DNA of 64,000 bases from Metellina segmentata (GCA_947359465.1 OX375876.1:62688998-62752997), one strand, 5' to 3'. Numbered from the stretch's first letter, positions 1-11,750 are shown. Program-made: numbers and translations. The notes: a model not told the origin generated them from the letters alone.

Positions 1-294
1 AGTACTAGAGACTTCAATATTCTGATACTTTCCCTGACGTTACATATATTTCGCATACCATCTTGTATATAAACTGGTTATATAGCAGAGGTTTGGAAAT
101 TCAACTTTACGGGTTTAATGTTCACATTCATTCTTCATAAAGGCCATCAAGAAAACGCACATCCCTTTTTTTTCACCCCTTAAGATGTACATTTCTCAAC
201 ATGGTGTAGTCTATTTAGTATTACAACAATAGTTTAGTCTATTTTTAAATACAAAGTATTCAAGGAAGTGATAGGGATCGAACGGTTAATGTGC
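1..294. other. Intergenic, nothing recognised
   Basis: AT-rich sequence with no open frame, repeat or RNA-like structure that I can support. Confidence 0.5.
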
Positions 295-548
295 TTGTGT
301 AAAACCGGTTGGCCGCGATTACCTTTTGCTGGGTTCGAATCCACGTATTATTATTTTTCTTTCAAATAATTCTCCATTTAATTCTAAAATATAGCTGGGA
401 AATAAATCCTTTTAAATCGTTACTTTTTCCACCTCTAGATGGCGGTACCTGTCCTTCATCACCATTAGAATTATATACGAGAATATCAAATCTTATATTT
501 AATTAGTTTCTTAAAATATCCCTAGATGGCGATACCAGTCGTTCAAGG
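295..548 (+). mobile_element. SINE-3 copy (tRNA-headed, GATGGCG body)
   Basis: A diverged tRNA-like head contains the B-box-like GGGTTCGAATCC near 333-344. It is followed by an AT-rich spacer and then a block with TAGATGGCGGTACC and a CCTTCATCACCA run near 436-462. The same order (head, spacer, GATGGCG block, CCTTCATCACCA) recurs at 660-800, which is why I call it a dispersed SINE. A second GATGGCGATACCAG block at about 524-537 suggests a tail duplication or a third fragment. The head does not fold into a functional tRNA. Not recognised as a named family. Confidence 0.5.
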
Positions 549-659
549 CCTCAACCCAAAAGAAGATTAATTATTCAAAATAAAACTCTAATATTTTCAC
601 AAGTCCCAAACTGAGAGAAAAAGCAAACACTACATTTAAACACCTCCTTCCCTCAAGTG

Positions 660-830
660 CTCGATAGCTCAACGGTTAGCATGCCTGCTTTCGGAACTCA
701 TGGTCCCCGGTTCGAATCCAAGAAAATCCTTTTTTAATTCCAATAATACGGTTACTCATCCCACCACCAGATGGCGCTACCAGTCCTTCATCACCATGGA
801 AACTCATCATCAACAACATGACGTCATCTC
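660..830 (+). mobile_element. SINE-3 copy with clear tRNA-like head
   Basis: The head has an A-box-like TAGCTCAACGGTTAGCATG and a B box GGTTCGAATCC (about 708-718), spaced as in a tRNA-derived pol III promoter. The acceptor and T stems do not pair, so this is not a tRNA gene. The body ends in AGATGGCGCTACCAG followed by CCTTCATCACCA, shared with the copy at 295-548. The short frames through it are chance frames. Confidence 0.55.
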
Positions 831-1958
831 GTCCACAGAAAATGAAAATACTCTTATCAGTCACCACCACAGATCCTTATCTCCCCCAACAACGAATCCT
901 TATCTCCCCCCAACAACGTTATCTTATTCCTCCTCCTAAATGTAAACAAACGGCGGCCATCTTGTTTAGACGCTCAAGGGACCCCCATACTACTTAAATA
1001 TACTACCGCGATACATTATAAATCCTAAAAATACCCAAGTATTCTTGGTGGAAGTTCGTCCTGTAATACAAGTGCAGCATTCGCCAAATTTATCTTAGTC
1101 GAAAAACATTTATTTTCGGTTCAATAAAGGAAGATCTGTTTATATACAGGTGTTCATACATGAAAAGATTATTTGGTGCTGTGAGTTGAGCAAAAATAGT
1201 CATTAATTCTGAATAAAAGCTCAGTTGAAACAAATATTTTTACCCTCTTGCATAAAGAAAAAAAATTATATGTTTCCTATCACTGCTTATGTATGGTCAT
1301 TAGTGCAGCAAGACTTATTGCATTTTAAATTATAAAAACTTTGTTCGAATTGAGTTCATGACGACTGGTGTTTTGTCCGAAAAGATCTTTCACTGTTTTC
1401 TCAGCTTCTGTTTTGTTGCAAATCAAAAACTTCCCCTTTTAAACCGATAGCAAATAGCAAAAACAATGATTACATCAAATTTTGACTATCATTTTTATTT
1501 CTAACCCCTCTAACCTCTTCGGTCTTTGACACTACAAGAGAATTGACGGCTCTTTGTAAAGGCGTACCCAGTAGGTAAGCCGACTTTATTCCAAACAGAC
1601 AATAACCGGTATCGATGAGCTTTTAAACAGGGGATCAAACCCGGGTCCTGATGGTATGAAGGGAGTAAAAAGGGAATATGAAGGGAGAAAAACAATATGG
1701 TCACTAAAGCAATTTGTCGGCAGAATGAATTTTGATATACTATCTACTTATTTATTAATTCCAAATAAATGTCATTAAAATTATCTAACAAAATTTCTTT
1801 CAATTAGCTACAGAGCGGAACTGGAAGCCTCTTCACTTCATCACCGAAGACAAATGGACCCAAGCGACACATAAAAATTGTGAATCCATCAAACAAAATT
1901 GCATTATTACTGTCACCATTACGATTTTCCAAGACCGGGTAGATAAAACACCCATGCC
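831..1958. other. Intergenic, no gene seen
   Basis: Mostly AT-rich unique-looking sequence. GGCGGCCATCTTG near 951-963 resembles a YY1/Pho binding site but stands alone. A weak tRNA-like GGTTTGATCCC box (minus strand, near 1634-1644) may be a worn SINE head. I see no coding signal. Confidence 0.4.
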
Positions 1959-1959
1959 T

Positions 1960-2620
1960 GTGGTATCGCTTCTGCAATTTCGACGACCTTCAAGAACAGT
2001 TGTGCCATCATCAAAATCACACCACTGTACACCTGAGCGCAACCTACACCTTATTTCCTTTTCTCCTAATGTCCTAACAAGGAAACACAGCGTCCATTAC
2101 TCATCGTCCCGAGTGAGTTTCTTCCGATGATGGGGGTCGATGGAAGACAGTTCCAGAACCGGCAATTTCCAAAGTCCCCGTCCGGCTTCAAAAAAGTCAT
2201 TCCGTCTGCGGGAAAAATCAACATAAAACTCGGGGTGTGGAGGACATTTTAAAGATATTCTTTCCCCGAAATGGCAGGAACCCTCCCGGACCATTCCGCC
2301 AGTGCTTCCTCAAGAAAGAAGTCGGGAAAGACCGGAGTTCATTAGAAGGCAAGAGAAGTGAAAAGTGACTACCCGGCTGTTTAAAGGTTATATTAATCAT
2401 TCCGGCCGCCGTGCAATCACGCAATTACAAAACCAGAAAGGGGGCGATTATGAGCGTAGAAAGTGCTGGGCCCCAAACTCCAATTATGTGCCTAGGTAAC
2501 TTTATACATTTAAGTTGTTAGCGGTGTTTTCGGGGGAGAAAACTTCGGAAGTCTTGTTGGGGGAAACGCGGAAGGGGTTCAATGTGACTGGATAATGGTG
2601 GGGCGAATGGTGTGACGATC
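1960..2620. other. GC-richer island, function unknown
   Basis: Base composition rises clearly above the flanks, with stretches of unique sequence and no transposon signature. Short frames are open on the minus strand (for example 1833-2042 and 2097-2294), but none carries a motif I recognise and they overlap in different frames, as expected in a stop-poor GC island. It could be a conserved non-coding element, a decayed exon or an old repeat. Confidence 0.3.
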
Positions 2621-2804
2621 TGCTTGATGCTATTTGGGGAGAGTGTTGTTGGAATCTCGAATTTCGGGTTGTTCAGTGTGACAGATGGAAAATTATTATG
2701 TTATACTGGAATAGTTCATTTTTGTAATTGTAATGAACAGTCAGGATATGTTAGCTCCAAGCTTAGAAATTACCTCTTTGAATTGCAATTTTGAAGCTCC
2801 AAGG

Positions 2805-3020
2805 GGTTTTGACTAGATATCTAGTCCATTAACATTTAATCAATTTATGCCTCACTGACGAAATCAAGATATTGCAGCTTTTATGATAATGAGGAGATCA
2901 AAAATAGGTAATTTTATTTTGTAGTTACGAGGTAACTCGCGTATATCAAGATCTGATCACTTTTTTCTAATGATGAGATATCTCGTCAAGACTCAGAAGG
3001 GGTAAATCCATTAGGTTTGT
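2805..3020. repeat. Palindrome-core dispersed repeat, copy 1
   Basis: Contains ACTAGATATCTAGT near 2812-2825 and GATGAGATATCTCGTC at 2972-2987, one mismatch from the 16-bp palindrome GACGAGATATCTCGTC. Between them are degraded copies of a roughly 45-bp internal unit with AAGATCTGATCA-type spacers. The same arrangement is seen at six other loci in this window. This is the most decayed of the longer copies. Confidence 0.55.
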
Positions 3021-3044
3021 TCTCGTCCTAGTATATACGGGGAC

Positions 3045-3257
3045 GCCGAAGCTCAGTTGGTTTGCCCACTGTACCAGCAGCTTGCTATTTATGGTGGTGT
3101 ATATTTAATTCTTGTAACTACCCTGTGTATTTATCTAGTTTGTGTGGATACATATTTTCTTGTGTGTATATCCATTTACTTGACACTGTTTCGTGCAGGT
3201 TGGTTCAATAAGGCCTTTGTGCCATAAAATCCCAAAAACCAACCTAACAACCAACAA
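3045..3257 (+). mobile_element. SINE-2 copy, plus strand
   Basis: The tRNA-like head (GAAGCTCAGTTGGTTTGCCCAC) is followed by the conserved order of SINE-2 blocks: TGTGTATTT, a TCCATTTACTTGACA block, GGCCTTTGTGCCATAAAA and a tail rich in CCAACC. The B box is badly eroded. SINE-2 is the commonest repeat in the window, and most other copies lie on the minus strand. Confidence 0.65.
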
Positions 3258-3477
3258 CTGGACTACAATGTGGCAGTGTGCTTGTCCACTATGCAACATG
3301 GGAGCTATAGGCGACGCATGTTCAATTCTGTCACAACCCGGGGTGCATTTCTCTCGTCTGTGTTGATAAAACTTTCCTTGTGTGTCCCCATTAACTTGAC
3401 AGAGAAAAGTTTCATGGCAGTTTGACTAGATTGCTTCCTTACTTCATAGAAACCAGTCTAACAACCTACTGTATTGT
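3258..3477 (+). mobile_element. SINE-2 related copy, diverged
   Basis: Lies directly behind the previous copy and repeats its order: a head-like block, AAAACTTTCCTTGTGTGT, a CCATTAACTTGACA block and a tail resembling CCAGTCTAACAACC. It is more diverged, so it may be an old tandem partner of the preceding element or an independent insertion in its tail. Confidence 0.45.
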
Positions 3478-3529
3478 GTTCATATTCATGCTATAATTAC
3501 ATATTCTACTCGAGGGCTAATTAGGCCGG

Positions 3530-3660
3530 GAGCTACGACTCTCACATAGTGCATCACAAACCAGTACGAACATCCGTGCCGAGACTGGGATTCAAACCCA
3601 GAGCATGTTGAACTATGGACCAGAGCAATAACTACTCAGCTACCAGACCGTATCAGACTT
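3530..3660 (-). mobile_element. tRNA-like SINE head fragment
   Basis: On the minus strand, GGTAGCTGAGTAGTTATTG (A-box region) lies about 45 bases before GGGTTTGAATCCC (B box), followed by the CACGGATGTTCGTA block. SINE-1 has the similar ATGGATGTTTGTA at this place. The rest of SINE-1 is missing, so it is a truncated or related SINE. The arms do not pair well enough for a real tRNA. Confidence 0.5.
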
Positions 3661-3734
3661 CAAGATTGAAAGTGAATGTGACGAAGAATCTATTAATTCA
3701 AACTTACTCTAGATAAAAGGCTTAATACATGTAG

Positions 3735-3935
3735 TTCTGACGAGATATTTCGTCCATCAAGATCGGATCAGACTTTCTAAGGACGAGATACCTCGTCATC
3801 AAGATATTTCCAAGTTTTTTTTTATGATGACGAGATTAAGATCAGGTACGTTTTCTTCTAGTGACGAGATATCTCGTCCACCAAGGTCTCGTCAGTTTTG
3901 CTAATGTCGAAATACCTCGTCGAAACAACCCAACT
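3735..3935. repeat. Palindrome-core dispersed repeat, copy 2
   Basis: Three palindromic cores: GACGAGATATTTCGTC (3739-3754), GACGAGATACCTCGTC (3782-3797) and a perfect GACGAGATATCTCGTC (3863-3878). A fourth degraded core lies near 3905-3920. Spacers contain CATCAAGATC and CAGTTTTGCTAATG. The right boundary resembles copies 6 and 7 (CTCGTCGAAACA followed by a CCC-rich stretch and TTAG), so the family has a defined end. Confidence 0.7.
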
Positions 3936-4994
3936 GTTAGTCATGTATTCAGAAAACCTTATGCTATGATGTACTTATACGTCATTATTGCACATTTTCA
4001 CAAGTCAAACATGCAGCTAAGCAGTCTTAACTCATTTTTATTTCATTTAATTTTAACTACCCACACGCGTAATTTGGCAAGATAATAGAGGAATAAATCT
4101 ATTCATTCAAACTTATTCTGTCGAGTATAGAAATGCCATAACACTGACAACGAACACACTTATACGTAGAAACCTGTGAATATTGTTAGTCTGTGAAGTA
4201 CATATGCGTCATGTTTTTCGATGCTTTCAACAAACCAAACATGGCGTTAAATACTTTACCGAAATGGAAACTGAAAGAATAAAATATATTTTGAGGTGCA
4301 TGACTTCTTTCAGTTTGAATTAGCCTTATCAGAAAATCTAATGACTTTTAATTTAAAAGTTGTTTTTAGAAATAAGAGTTTAGAGAGTTGATGCTTATAA
4401 TAAACCGACGAACCTATAAATGGGTGAACACAAATTTAAAATATTACTCGCTTCTAGGGAAATTTACTAAACAAGATCTGATGAGAAACTCATTTGTCTA
4501 TATTTAAAATTTAAAGAAAGGATTCTAATTACAATGTGGCTTATTACATTTCCTTCAGATTAAAAAAAATCTAGTTTATTGAGTTGGTTTAAATTTAAAT
4601 GAATAATTTTAGTCCTTGAACATTTTAAGACTTAATTTCCTTTGTATTGGTCGACAATAAATCTACGGAATATAACCCAAATAAAGATTAATGATTCAGT
4701 GGGAAAAGCTGAGATTTAATTCATGAATTATAAAATGCAATTATATAAATTTTATATTACCCGTCAGAAATTGTTCTATAAATATAAATATATTTGCAAT
4801 TATGATTTCAGATTTAAAAATCCAAAGGTATATTTTTATTAAATCTGGAAGATGGAAATATTAAATTGCTGGACTTTCTAGATAGTATAAATTGTTGCAC
4901 AAGAATAGAGATTTCATATTTCAGAAACATCCAAATCTAAAAGTAGTAGTATTTGTTAGAATAGGGTAATGTGTTTCAAATTGTGCACAGTAAC
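3936..4994. other. AT-rich intergenic, nothing recognised
   Basis: No repeat with a second copy, no RNA-like structure and no convincing frame. Confidence 0.45.
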
Positions 4995-5480
4995 AGCAAG
5001 TAGCTACGAGAAATAGTTGAACTAACATACTACTCAGTCAAAGGAATAAAGTATGTTTATTGTGATAATGAGAGCTGTTTGTCCAATTTTAGCTAGATTA
5101 TTCTCCTAATTGATCATCCATTTAAATCTAACTTTTGTTCGCCAATTATCTAGTAAACCTAAAACTACCAAAAATCAACTGATTAAAAGTCCCATTCTTC
5201 TCCATTATTGTTATACTGCACTTTTATTGTCCTCTGTATTACTACTCATAGTGTGTCTGTGCTTGAATGATACTATATATTCCATGATGTCCTACGAAGC
5301 ATGTAAAGGCATTCTTGCATCTTTTTCAACAGTTATCAGCACATATGCAAGATCACACCTATTCAATTCACACCAATAGTATACAAACACGTACGAGCCA
5401 CCAAAAATATTGAAATAACGTTCCGTGTTAACGTTTATGTTTCAACAACCCATAATGTGATGTATAGGATCAAAAGAGGC
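4995..5480. repeat. Old duplicated block, copy 1 (AT-decayed)
   Basis: Shares a long colinear series of short matches with 6448-6915: CTACGAGAAATA, TTTTGTTCGCCAATTATCT, CCATGATGTCCTA, ATACAAACACGTACGAGCCA and TATATAAACCCAC. Spacing is similar, so this is one duplication event about 1.45 kb apart, not convergent short repeats. This copy is poorer in G+C than its partner. Short frames in it have no recognisable protein. Confidence 0.6.
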
Positions 5481-6447
5481 AGTTCTTTGTATATAAACCC
5501 ACATTGCACTAATTAATAGTAACATAGAAAAGCACGCAGATAAAGACCAGTAAAATTATTATATATTTCTACATCACTTAAAATATAACAAAACAATATT
5601 AAAATGTTTCATAAAAATTGTAAGCAAATTGGCTAAAATTGTACAGGAAACTATTAGAAAATCATTATATTGGCATGTAAAAATAATTAACGATTCGAAG
5701 GAAGAAATATTAATGTTTATTTGAAAGAAAAGAGAAAAATGGCAAAGAAAATAACATAAGTGTAATGATTAATAATCATTGTTATAGAGAATAAACATTG
5801 TTTGATGGCTTATGATTTGTTGCAAGATGTTTCTTTTAAAGTTCCATGATGTCATTACTATAAATACAAAATAAATATAAATTTTGATGGAAAAATAGCT
5901 ACTGAAAGATATAACGTCTGCCATCAGTCTAATAGCGTTTTGATCATGGAACATGTTTCGTTTTCTTTCAACTGTTAATCGTTTGCGCAGCTTCGTAAGT
6001 GGCAATGAGACAAATTTTCAATTTAAACAAACCAGACGGAATGTGAATATTTTACTTCCGCAACTCAAATGATTTTACATTATAAAAATTTCTACTTATC
6101 CGGATTACCTTACTATTGTTATTTTGATGACGTTTTGTCTAATTGGAACCAATAAACATTCCTTGGAACTTTTACTGACGAAGTGCTGATATCGCATTCG
6201 AAAAACAATCCAAATGACAGCATGCTCGGAATACGTGCAGGAAACGCTCTTCATCACAGAAATAGCTACAGACACCTATCTTATATAACTTGACCGACAA
6301 ATCTCATAAACGAATGATTATTGCAAGACTCGAATCTTACATCATACATTCCAAATTTAACATTAGAAAAATATTGCATAGTTCAGCATTATTCGCAACC
6401 CCGAGCGAAATCATTACACCGAAAATGAACGATTCCTAGTATGAAAT
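5481..6447. other. AT-rich intergenic, nothing recognised
   Basis: No repeat partner and no coding signal. A 78-residue minus-strand frame at 5769-6005 has no recognisable domain and looks like a chance frame. Confidence 0.4.
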
Positions 6448-6915
6448 ACAACTACGAGAAATAATTAAATTAACATAACTCCACCAATGCAGCAGTACGT
6501 TAACAAATTTAATTTCTTATAGCATCATGAGACATGTTTGAGCCGATAATTCACCACATTCATCAACACTGAAATACAAATTTTGTTCACCAATTATCTG
6601 GTTAATCTAAAACGTCGCAAGCAACAGATCAAAGGGTACATTTTTACTCCTTTACTGTGTGTGTGTATCTGAGTGAATAGTTCCATGCGATGTCCTATAC
6701 AATGCCCAGTGCAAACATGCAGGAGTTTACAGATTGAATTCAGACTGATAGAGTAAATACAAACACGTGTGAGCCAGCAAAGATACTGAAGCAACGTCCT
6801 GTGTTTAAGGGAGGAAATACTCGCAGTGATAAAAGACGGCGAATCACATTCTGCATCATAACGGCCACGCTTGGATTTGTCCGAGACAACTCTCGATGTA
6901 TATACGTGGGGATAT
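6448..6915. repeat. Old duplicated block, copy 2 (GC-retaining)
   Basis: Partner of 4995-5480. It matches at CTACGAGAAATA, TTTTGTTCACCAATTATCT, CCATGCGATGTCCTA, ATACAAACACGTGTGAGCCA and GATATAAACCCAC. It contains extra GC-rich sequence near 6800-6900 that the first copy lacks. Overlapping minus-strand frames (6594-6923, 6740-6973 and 6856-7062) lie in three different frames and none is recognised, so I do not call a gene. Confidence 0.6.
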
Positions 6916-8365
6916 AAACCCACTCTTTCCGCCTATCAATGGAGACGGGGGATATGTTGACAGCGCTACACATTTCGCAGGGGCTTGCAGATACGTCAGA
7001 AAATGATGATTACCCCGGTATAGGTTATGATGCGCTTTAAGCTCCATTTCGCATTGAACCAATCGGGGATTTCTACCCCGACATAAATGCGTTATGTTCT
7101 GTAAAAGACCCGGAGGTTTTCAAATATCTTGACATGGGTGTGTTTTTATGTTTCTCAATTGAATCGTGTTTTTCGACATTCTGCATGGATTGGTTTCTTT
7201 TTTGTTGGGTGGCTGGATGTAATGGACGTGTTCTAGAACGTTATGGCTCTGGCAGCTGGGGTTTGGGTGGCAACCGGATAAATATGTTGATGCTTCTTTT
7301 ACGTGGAGAAGGGAGTGTGACTGGAGCTCGAGCAGTTAAAACGGATACTGAAAATCGTGTCATAAAAGTCTGCTTCTGTAATTTATGCTCAACTTGTTTG
7401 CGATTAATTGACAAACATGTTGATAAATACGCATAGGAGTACAGCGCATTGCATGAGAACACTGTCTTGTGTCTTATCTTTGAGTAACCTATTGATCCTT
7501 GTATTATATGTCTTCTTTCCGATGAGTTCAGTTGACAATGTTGTACTACGTCCCTTCATGTTTAGACTGAGATGGGTATACGTATTTAAATATAGAATTC
7601 CTAGCAATTGACTGTTGAAATACCGTTGACGATACCAGACATTAAATCTCAGGTTAGCTTAAAACTCAGTCAACAAGAAATTAAATATCATTTTAACTTA
7701 AAAGTAGGAGTGAGAGACGTATTGTTTGTCTGAACTCTACTAGGCGTAGATAGTATCTCCTTTGTGTTATTTATTCTTCTGGATATGTATTTCGTGCAGC
7801 AAAAAAAAAGAATAGTGTAAACCAAACGTCGGGATAGGTTTTAGTACTTATGATAATTCTGATGACATATGGTTATGATATATATCAAAATACATATAGT
7901 CATTTCTCTGCCGAATTGGTTTGTGAGTCTCCAACTGTGTGACCTTTCTGTCATGACAGGGACCTACCTTAGTAATTGCTCCCTCTTACTGACATCGAAT
8001 AATAATGCTGTGAGAGTTTCACATTGTATTTCTGCTTCAATATTGAGCTGCCAGGCAGAAACTTAGGGGGAAAAGGCGGAGGTTTGGCATGATACGAAAA
8101 ATCATATTGCATCTTTAGTAGCACATGCGATTAATACCTAAAATATCAAATGAACGAGAGGTGAAAAGATCCAACACGCAGCAACGATTAGCTTGTCATA
8201 TATACAACAGTGATGCACAGTAACCGGTTTACGACCTAAAATATTCAGAAATACAATTACTACAACTCGGACATAAGATATTTATCATCCAGGAAACTGT
8301 CGAGTTGTGCATCAAGGAGGAATAATCTTAAATTCATACCCTCATCAGCGCAGATTACACCGCAA
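6916..8365. other. Intergenic, mixed composition
   Basis: The first 200 bases are GC-richer and the rest is AT-rich. A 100-residue frame at 7134-7436 begins with a hydrophobic stretch but has no known domain. No repeats with a second copy were found. Confidence 0.35.
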
Positions 8366-8369
8366 GATT

Positions 8370-8966
8370 TTTGAAAGATTCGACTCCAATTTTAAAGATC
8401 CGACGTAATTGCAAGGCACGTCTCCTCAGAGAGATCCAAACCCACCCCCCAACTATCGGCATATCGGAAAAGCACGCTTTCTTCCGCACGCCCGACTTGG
8501 TAATTAAACTAGTTAAAATCCCTCACGCGCGGTTTAACACCCCCAAAAGAGAACCAGTACCGAAAACCCACCGAAATTGTAGACCAGGAGTCAGTAATTT
8601 ACGGAATTCCTGACACTAAATATCCTGTAATGGCATTAGGCGGAGATCCCACCCGTTTCGCCCCATCTTCCAGCCATTAACGGAGTTGAATTAGTGCGGC
8701 ACGGAGTCCTGTTATTATTATTCCCGTTGTGGACTGCACAATTTAATAAAGTCGACCCTCCTCCAGGGACAATGCGGTTTAAAATCCTCGTGGTTTTGCA
8801 AAGGCGTCAGCCCGTTGTCTTTGGCTGACAAATTAGGCATTAAAAGAACGGACAATGCCGCGGGCTTGCGGTGCTCGTAATCACTTCGGCCTGTTACAAG
8901 GTGGTAAATGATGAGTCCCGGTATTGGGGAAGGGAGATAATTTCTTTCTTGACGAGTTTTAAACAC
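8370..8966. promoter_or_regulatory. GC-richer island, candidate conserved non-coding element
   Basis: Composition is clearly above the flanks, no transposon features are visible, and AT-core motifs typical of homeodomain sites occur (TTAATTA-like near 8500, GAATTAG, TTTAATAAAG). The frames open here run on both strands in unrelated registers and have no known motif. Calling it regulatory is inference. It could equally be an old repeat remnant. Confidence 0.25.
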
Positions 8967-9214
8967 GCGTAATTCGGAAGAGATTGCTTAATGACATCAG
9001 GGTTGGGGAAGCTTGATGGAAGTGGGGGGAAAGGAAGAGATTTTTACTCCAGAAATGATTAGAGTTAACTGAAAAGTAAAAACTTCCATCCGCCTGAGGT
9101 ATCGATTCCTAAATGATTTTAAGCTTTGACAGATTTTCCAATTCTTAGTTTGCCGTAATCCTGTTACCTTTATGTATATAACTGCGCGTCGGAGGTTTCT
9201 GGAGTGTAATAGAG

Positions 9215-9800
9215 GTTTAAAGGCATGACAGGGCTATGTCTCGTCTTCTATAGGATTGTAAAACAATTGATGAAGTTATACACTTCCAGTTAAGCAAATT
9301 TGCAATGTGTTTAAATATTAATAAGCCGACGTCAGGGATAGGCTTTGTATCTAACTAATTAGTCTAGGAAATGTTTCAGATTAATATTCAAGTGCCGTTG
9401 AGTTTATTGCTACAACATTATCAGTCAGAAAACCTATGTAAATTCCATAACTGAACACTATGGAGAAGTGTAAGTATGACAGACTGTCTCACGTTTTATA
9501 GGATTGTTGACCGATTGATAAATCAGTCCTCCTCCAGATACGCGTATTTGAACTGCGTTTAAGTATCTATAAGCTATCGTTAGGGATAGGATTTGTATCT
9601 AAGTAATTGAAGTGCTGGAATTGTTTCATAGAGTGACATTGAGTTTATTGCTACAGCACTATCATTGTACAAATCGGTAAATTCCATAATTGAAGATCAT
9701 TTATTGAAAAGTGTAAGTATGAGTGGGTCTCCTGTTGTATTGGATTATCAATCCTCTCAAAAAGTAACTTCCAGTTCGATCTTTTCGAGCTGACTATTGT
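9215..9800. repeat. Threefold tandem repeat, about 245-bp unit
   Basis: The anchor ATAGGATTG occurs at about 9250 and 9498, with a diverged third instance near 9739, giving units of 248 and 241 bp. Each unit repeats in order GGGATAGGNTTTGTATCTAA, GAGTTTATTGCTACA, AAATTCCATAA and AAGTGTAAGTATGA. The third unit is cut short where the SINE-2 copy at 9800 begins. Divergence between units is considerable, so the array is old. Confidence 0.75.
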
Positions 9801-9804
9801 TACA

Positions 9805-9995
9805 TGGTAGTTTGGGATTGAAAAGTACAAAGGCCATATTTGACCATTCTTTGTCTGACACAAGGCATGAACCAAAGTTTTACTGACACAGAAGAAGGAA
9901 ATACACCCAAGGAGGAATGCAACTAACAGGAATCGAACATACCACTAGCAGTTTGCTAGAGCAGTGCCCACATACCTTGAGCCTCGACAATCCTC
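9805..9995 (-). mobile_element. SINE-2 copy, minus strand
   Basis: On the plus strand it reads as the SINE-2 complement: AAGGCCATATTTGACCATTC, AAAGTTTTACTGACACAGAA, AAATACACCCAAGGAGG, then the B-box complement GGAATCGAAC and the head complement GTTTGCTAGAGCAGTG. It sits at the end of the 245-bp array. Confidence 0.7.
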
Positions 9996-11288
9996 GATTG
10001 TTTCATGGAAAGGGGTAAATGTAATTATGGAAAAATATAAAGATACCATTAAGAAATTTTTCAGTACGGAAGAATTTAGAGTTAATCCCCTTACTATTTG
10101 GGAAAGAATTCAACTATTTGTCAGTAATTCTTACAAACAAAAGAAATTTCTTTCACTTTTAGCATATTTTACCATACACAACATGGCTTATATACAAAAA
10201 CGCCAGTCAAGAAGTGTCTCTAAGTTAAATCTCTTCGAATTTACTATTATTCCTTGTTGAGGACATGTATATACTGTATAAGTAGTTCTTAAGACTAAAT
10301 TACAGTATGATCCTTGAACTGATTATTGAGTAGCTCTAACAGTTTAATAGCGCCATCAGAAACTTACATACACATAATTTTAGTACATTTCATTCTAAAA
10401 TTCAAATTTGAAGACACAACCTTCTTTAATAGTTCACCAGCATATCTTCGCTTGACAATTGAATTTCTATTTTGGGACTTTTACGATTTTCTTCAACACA
10501 GGTCCTCAGTTACATTATAATACCCACTTTCAAAGTTATTTGTAAAGTTAAATGCATGATCATAAATAAAACTTTTACTCCAAGTATTCCGCACCTAACA
10601 ACGCCAATTTGATATAACAATAAAAAGGAATGCTAAGAGCCATGGCGGCCATTATCGAGTCAAGAAAAGCCGATGTATCTTTCGATAAAAGCATACTTTG
10701 CATTCTAAAGGAAGAAAAACAACCCAGATGGGTCCATTTTCACCCGTTCAGAGGGCAAGAATATTATGTTATACAATACAACTCTCCCTCTGCACTAACC
10801 TAACATCACGACCGTCACAAAAATAAAATAAACCCAAACTTCCATGCAAAAGTAGAAATCTTGTTTCCTTTTCCTATTTGGCCTCATTTTATTCCGAATT
10901 CTGACCGCTCAAGTTTATGTTTATTTTCTTCCGATTTATTCAGTACAACCAATATTATTTAAATTTTATTTTCGGTTCACTGATGGGAGAGAAGGGGTTC
11001 TCACGATCGTTCCACTGCTCGGTGTATATATAAAGTATTTTTTCATTGCAGTAGGGCAATTTTGAGAGTGGGATGGTGACAGAGTTTATATTGCTAGAAA
11101 ATGTGTTTTATTTTTCGACTCTTTGTTTTTGTGTCGGTTTAAGCTGATTTTGAAGCCATCCCATCCTTATTATTTTATTACTCGGCAAGCTATATTGGGT
11201 TTGGGTCCTTTGTGCTGTGTATGTTAATTAAATTTCACATGACGTCCATTTTAAATTCTTCTAAAGGACGCTTTCTATTGCGATTGTA
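9996..11288. other. AT-rich intergenic, nothing recognised
   Basis: The 98-residue frame ending at 10260 has no domain I know and begins inside the SINE-2 head. GCCATGGCGGCCATT near 10640 is YY1-like. No repeat partner was found. Confidence 0.4.
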
Positions 11289-11750
11289 ATTTTTCTATCG
11301 TTCAAGGGCCATACTTGGGCAATCGGCTCCACACAACATCAATATATGGTAGACAGTATAGGTAGTTGAATTTACGTAGCAATGGAGCAAAACGAGCTAT
11401 TGGGGACGGTTCAGGATCAAGGAAGGGTTTGAGGACAATACCCGGTAACTTTGAACCACGGTCAGATGACAAGGTTAACACCTGAGCTGGCACACCATTA
11501 TCCAAACATCCACACAACACCAAAGTGAGTACATTTGAAGTCACGACAGATTTAACATGCACAAGCCCTTACAGACACGACGACCTTTGATTAAATCGAG
11601 TTTCGAACTTTCAACCATCCGATTGCTAATACACACAAGAAAAATTTGTACTTATAAACAGAAGACAAAAACACGCGTCCAGTGGAGACCGAACCGTTTA
11701 TAACTCGCAAATTGCTAGAGCAGTAGGCAAATCGATTGAGCCAGTCATTC
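11289..11750 (-). mobile_element. SINE-2 copy split by a SINE-1 insertion
   Basis: The left piece (11302-11340) is the SINE-2 tail complement (TCAAGGGCCATACTTGGGC). The right piece (from about 11631) resumes with ACACACAAGAAAAATTTGTACT, CAGAAGACAAAAACACGCG and the head complement TTGCTAGAGCAGTAGGC. Between them lies a minus-strand SINE-1 (listed separately). The two pieces together account for most of one SINE-2, so the SINE-1 inserted later. Confidence 0.65.
11345..11630 (-). mobile_element. SINE-1 copy nested in SINE-2
   Basis: Shows the SINE-1 3' domain complement: GAGCAAAACGAGCTATTGG, GGACGGTTCAGGATCA, GAACCACGGTCAGATGAC and AACACCTGAGCTGGCAC. Then come AAGTGAGTACATTTGAAG and GACAGATTTAACATGCAC, and a head that ends in TCCGATTGCTAATAC. 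The head is the second SINE-1 head type (also at 24.9, 42.6 and 62.5 kb), not the CCGGTATAGTGG type. Confidence 0.7.

Noticed and set aside
663..720. Possible tRNA gene
   Set aside because: A and B boxes are present but the acceptor and T stems do not pair, and the same head plus body occurs at 295. It is a SINE head.
6594..7062. Overlapping minus frames of 68-109 residues as a gene
   Set aside because: They occupy three different frames over the same bases and fall in a duplicated block whose other copy has no matching frame.
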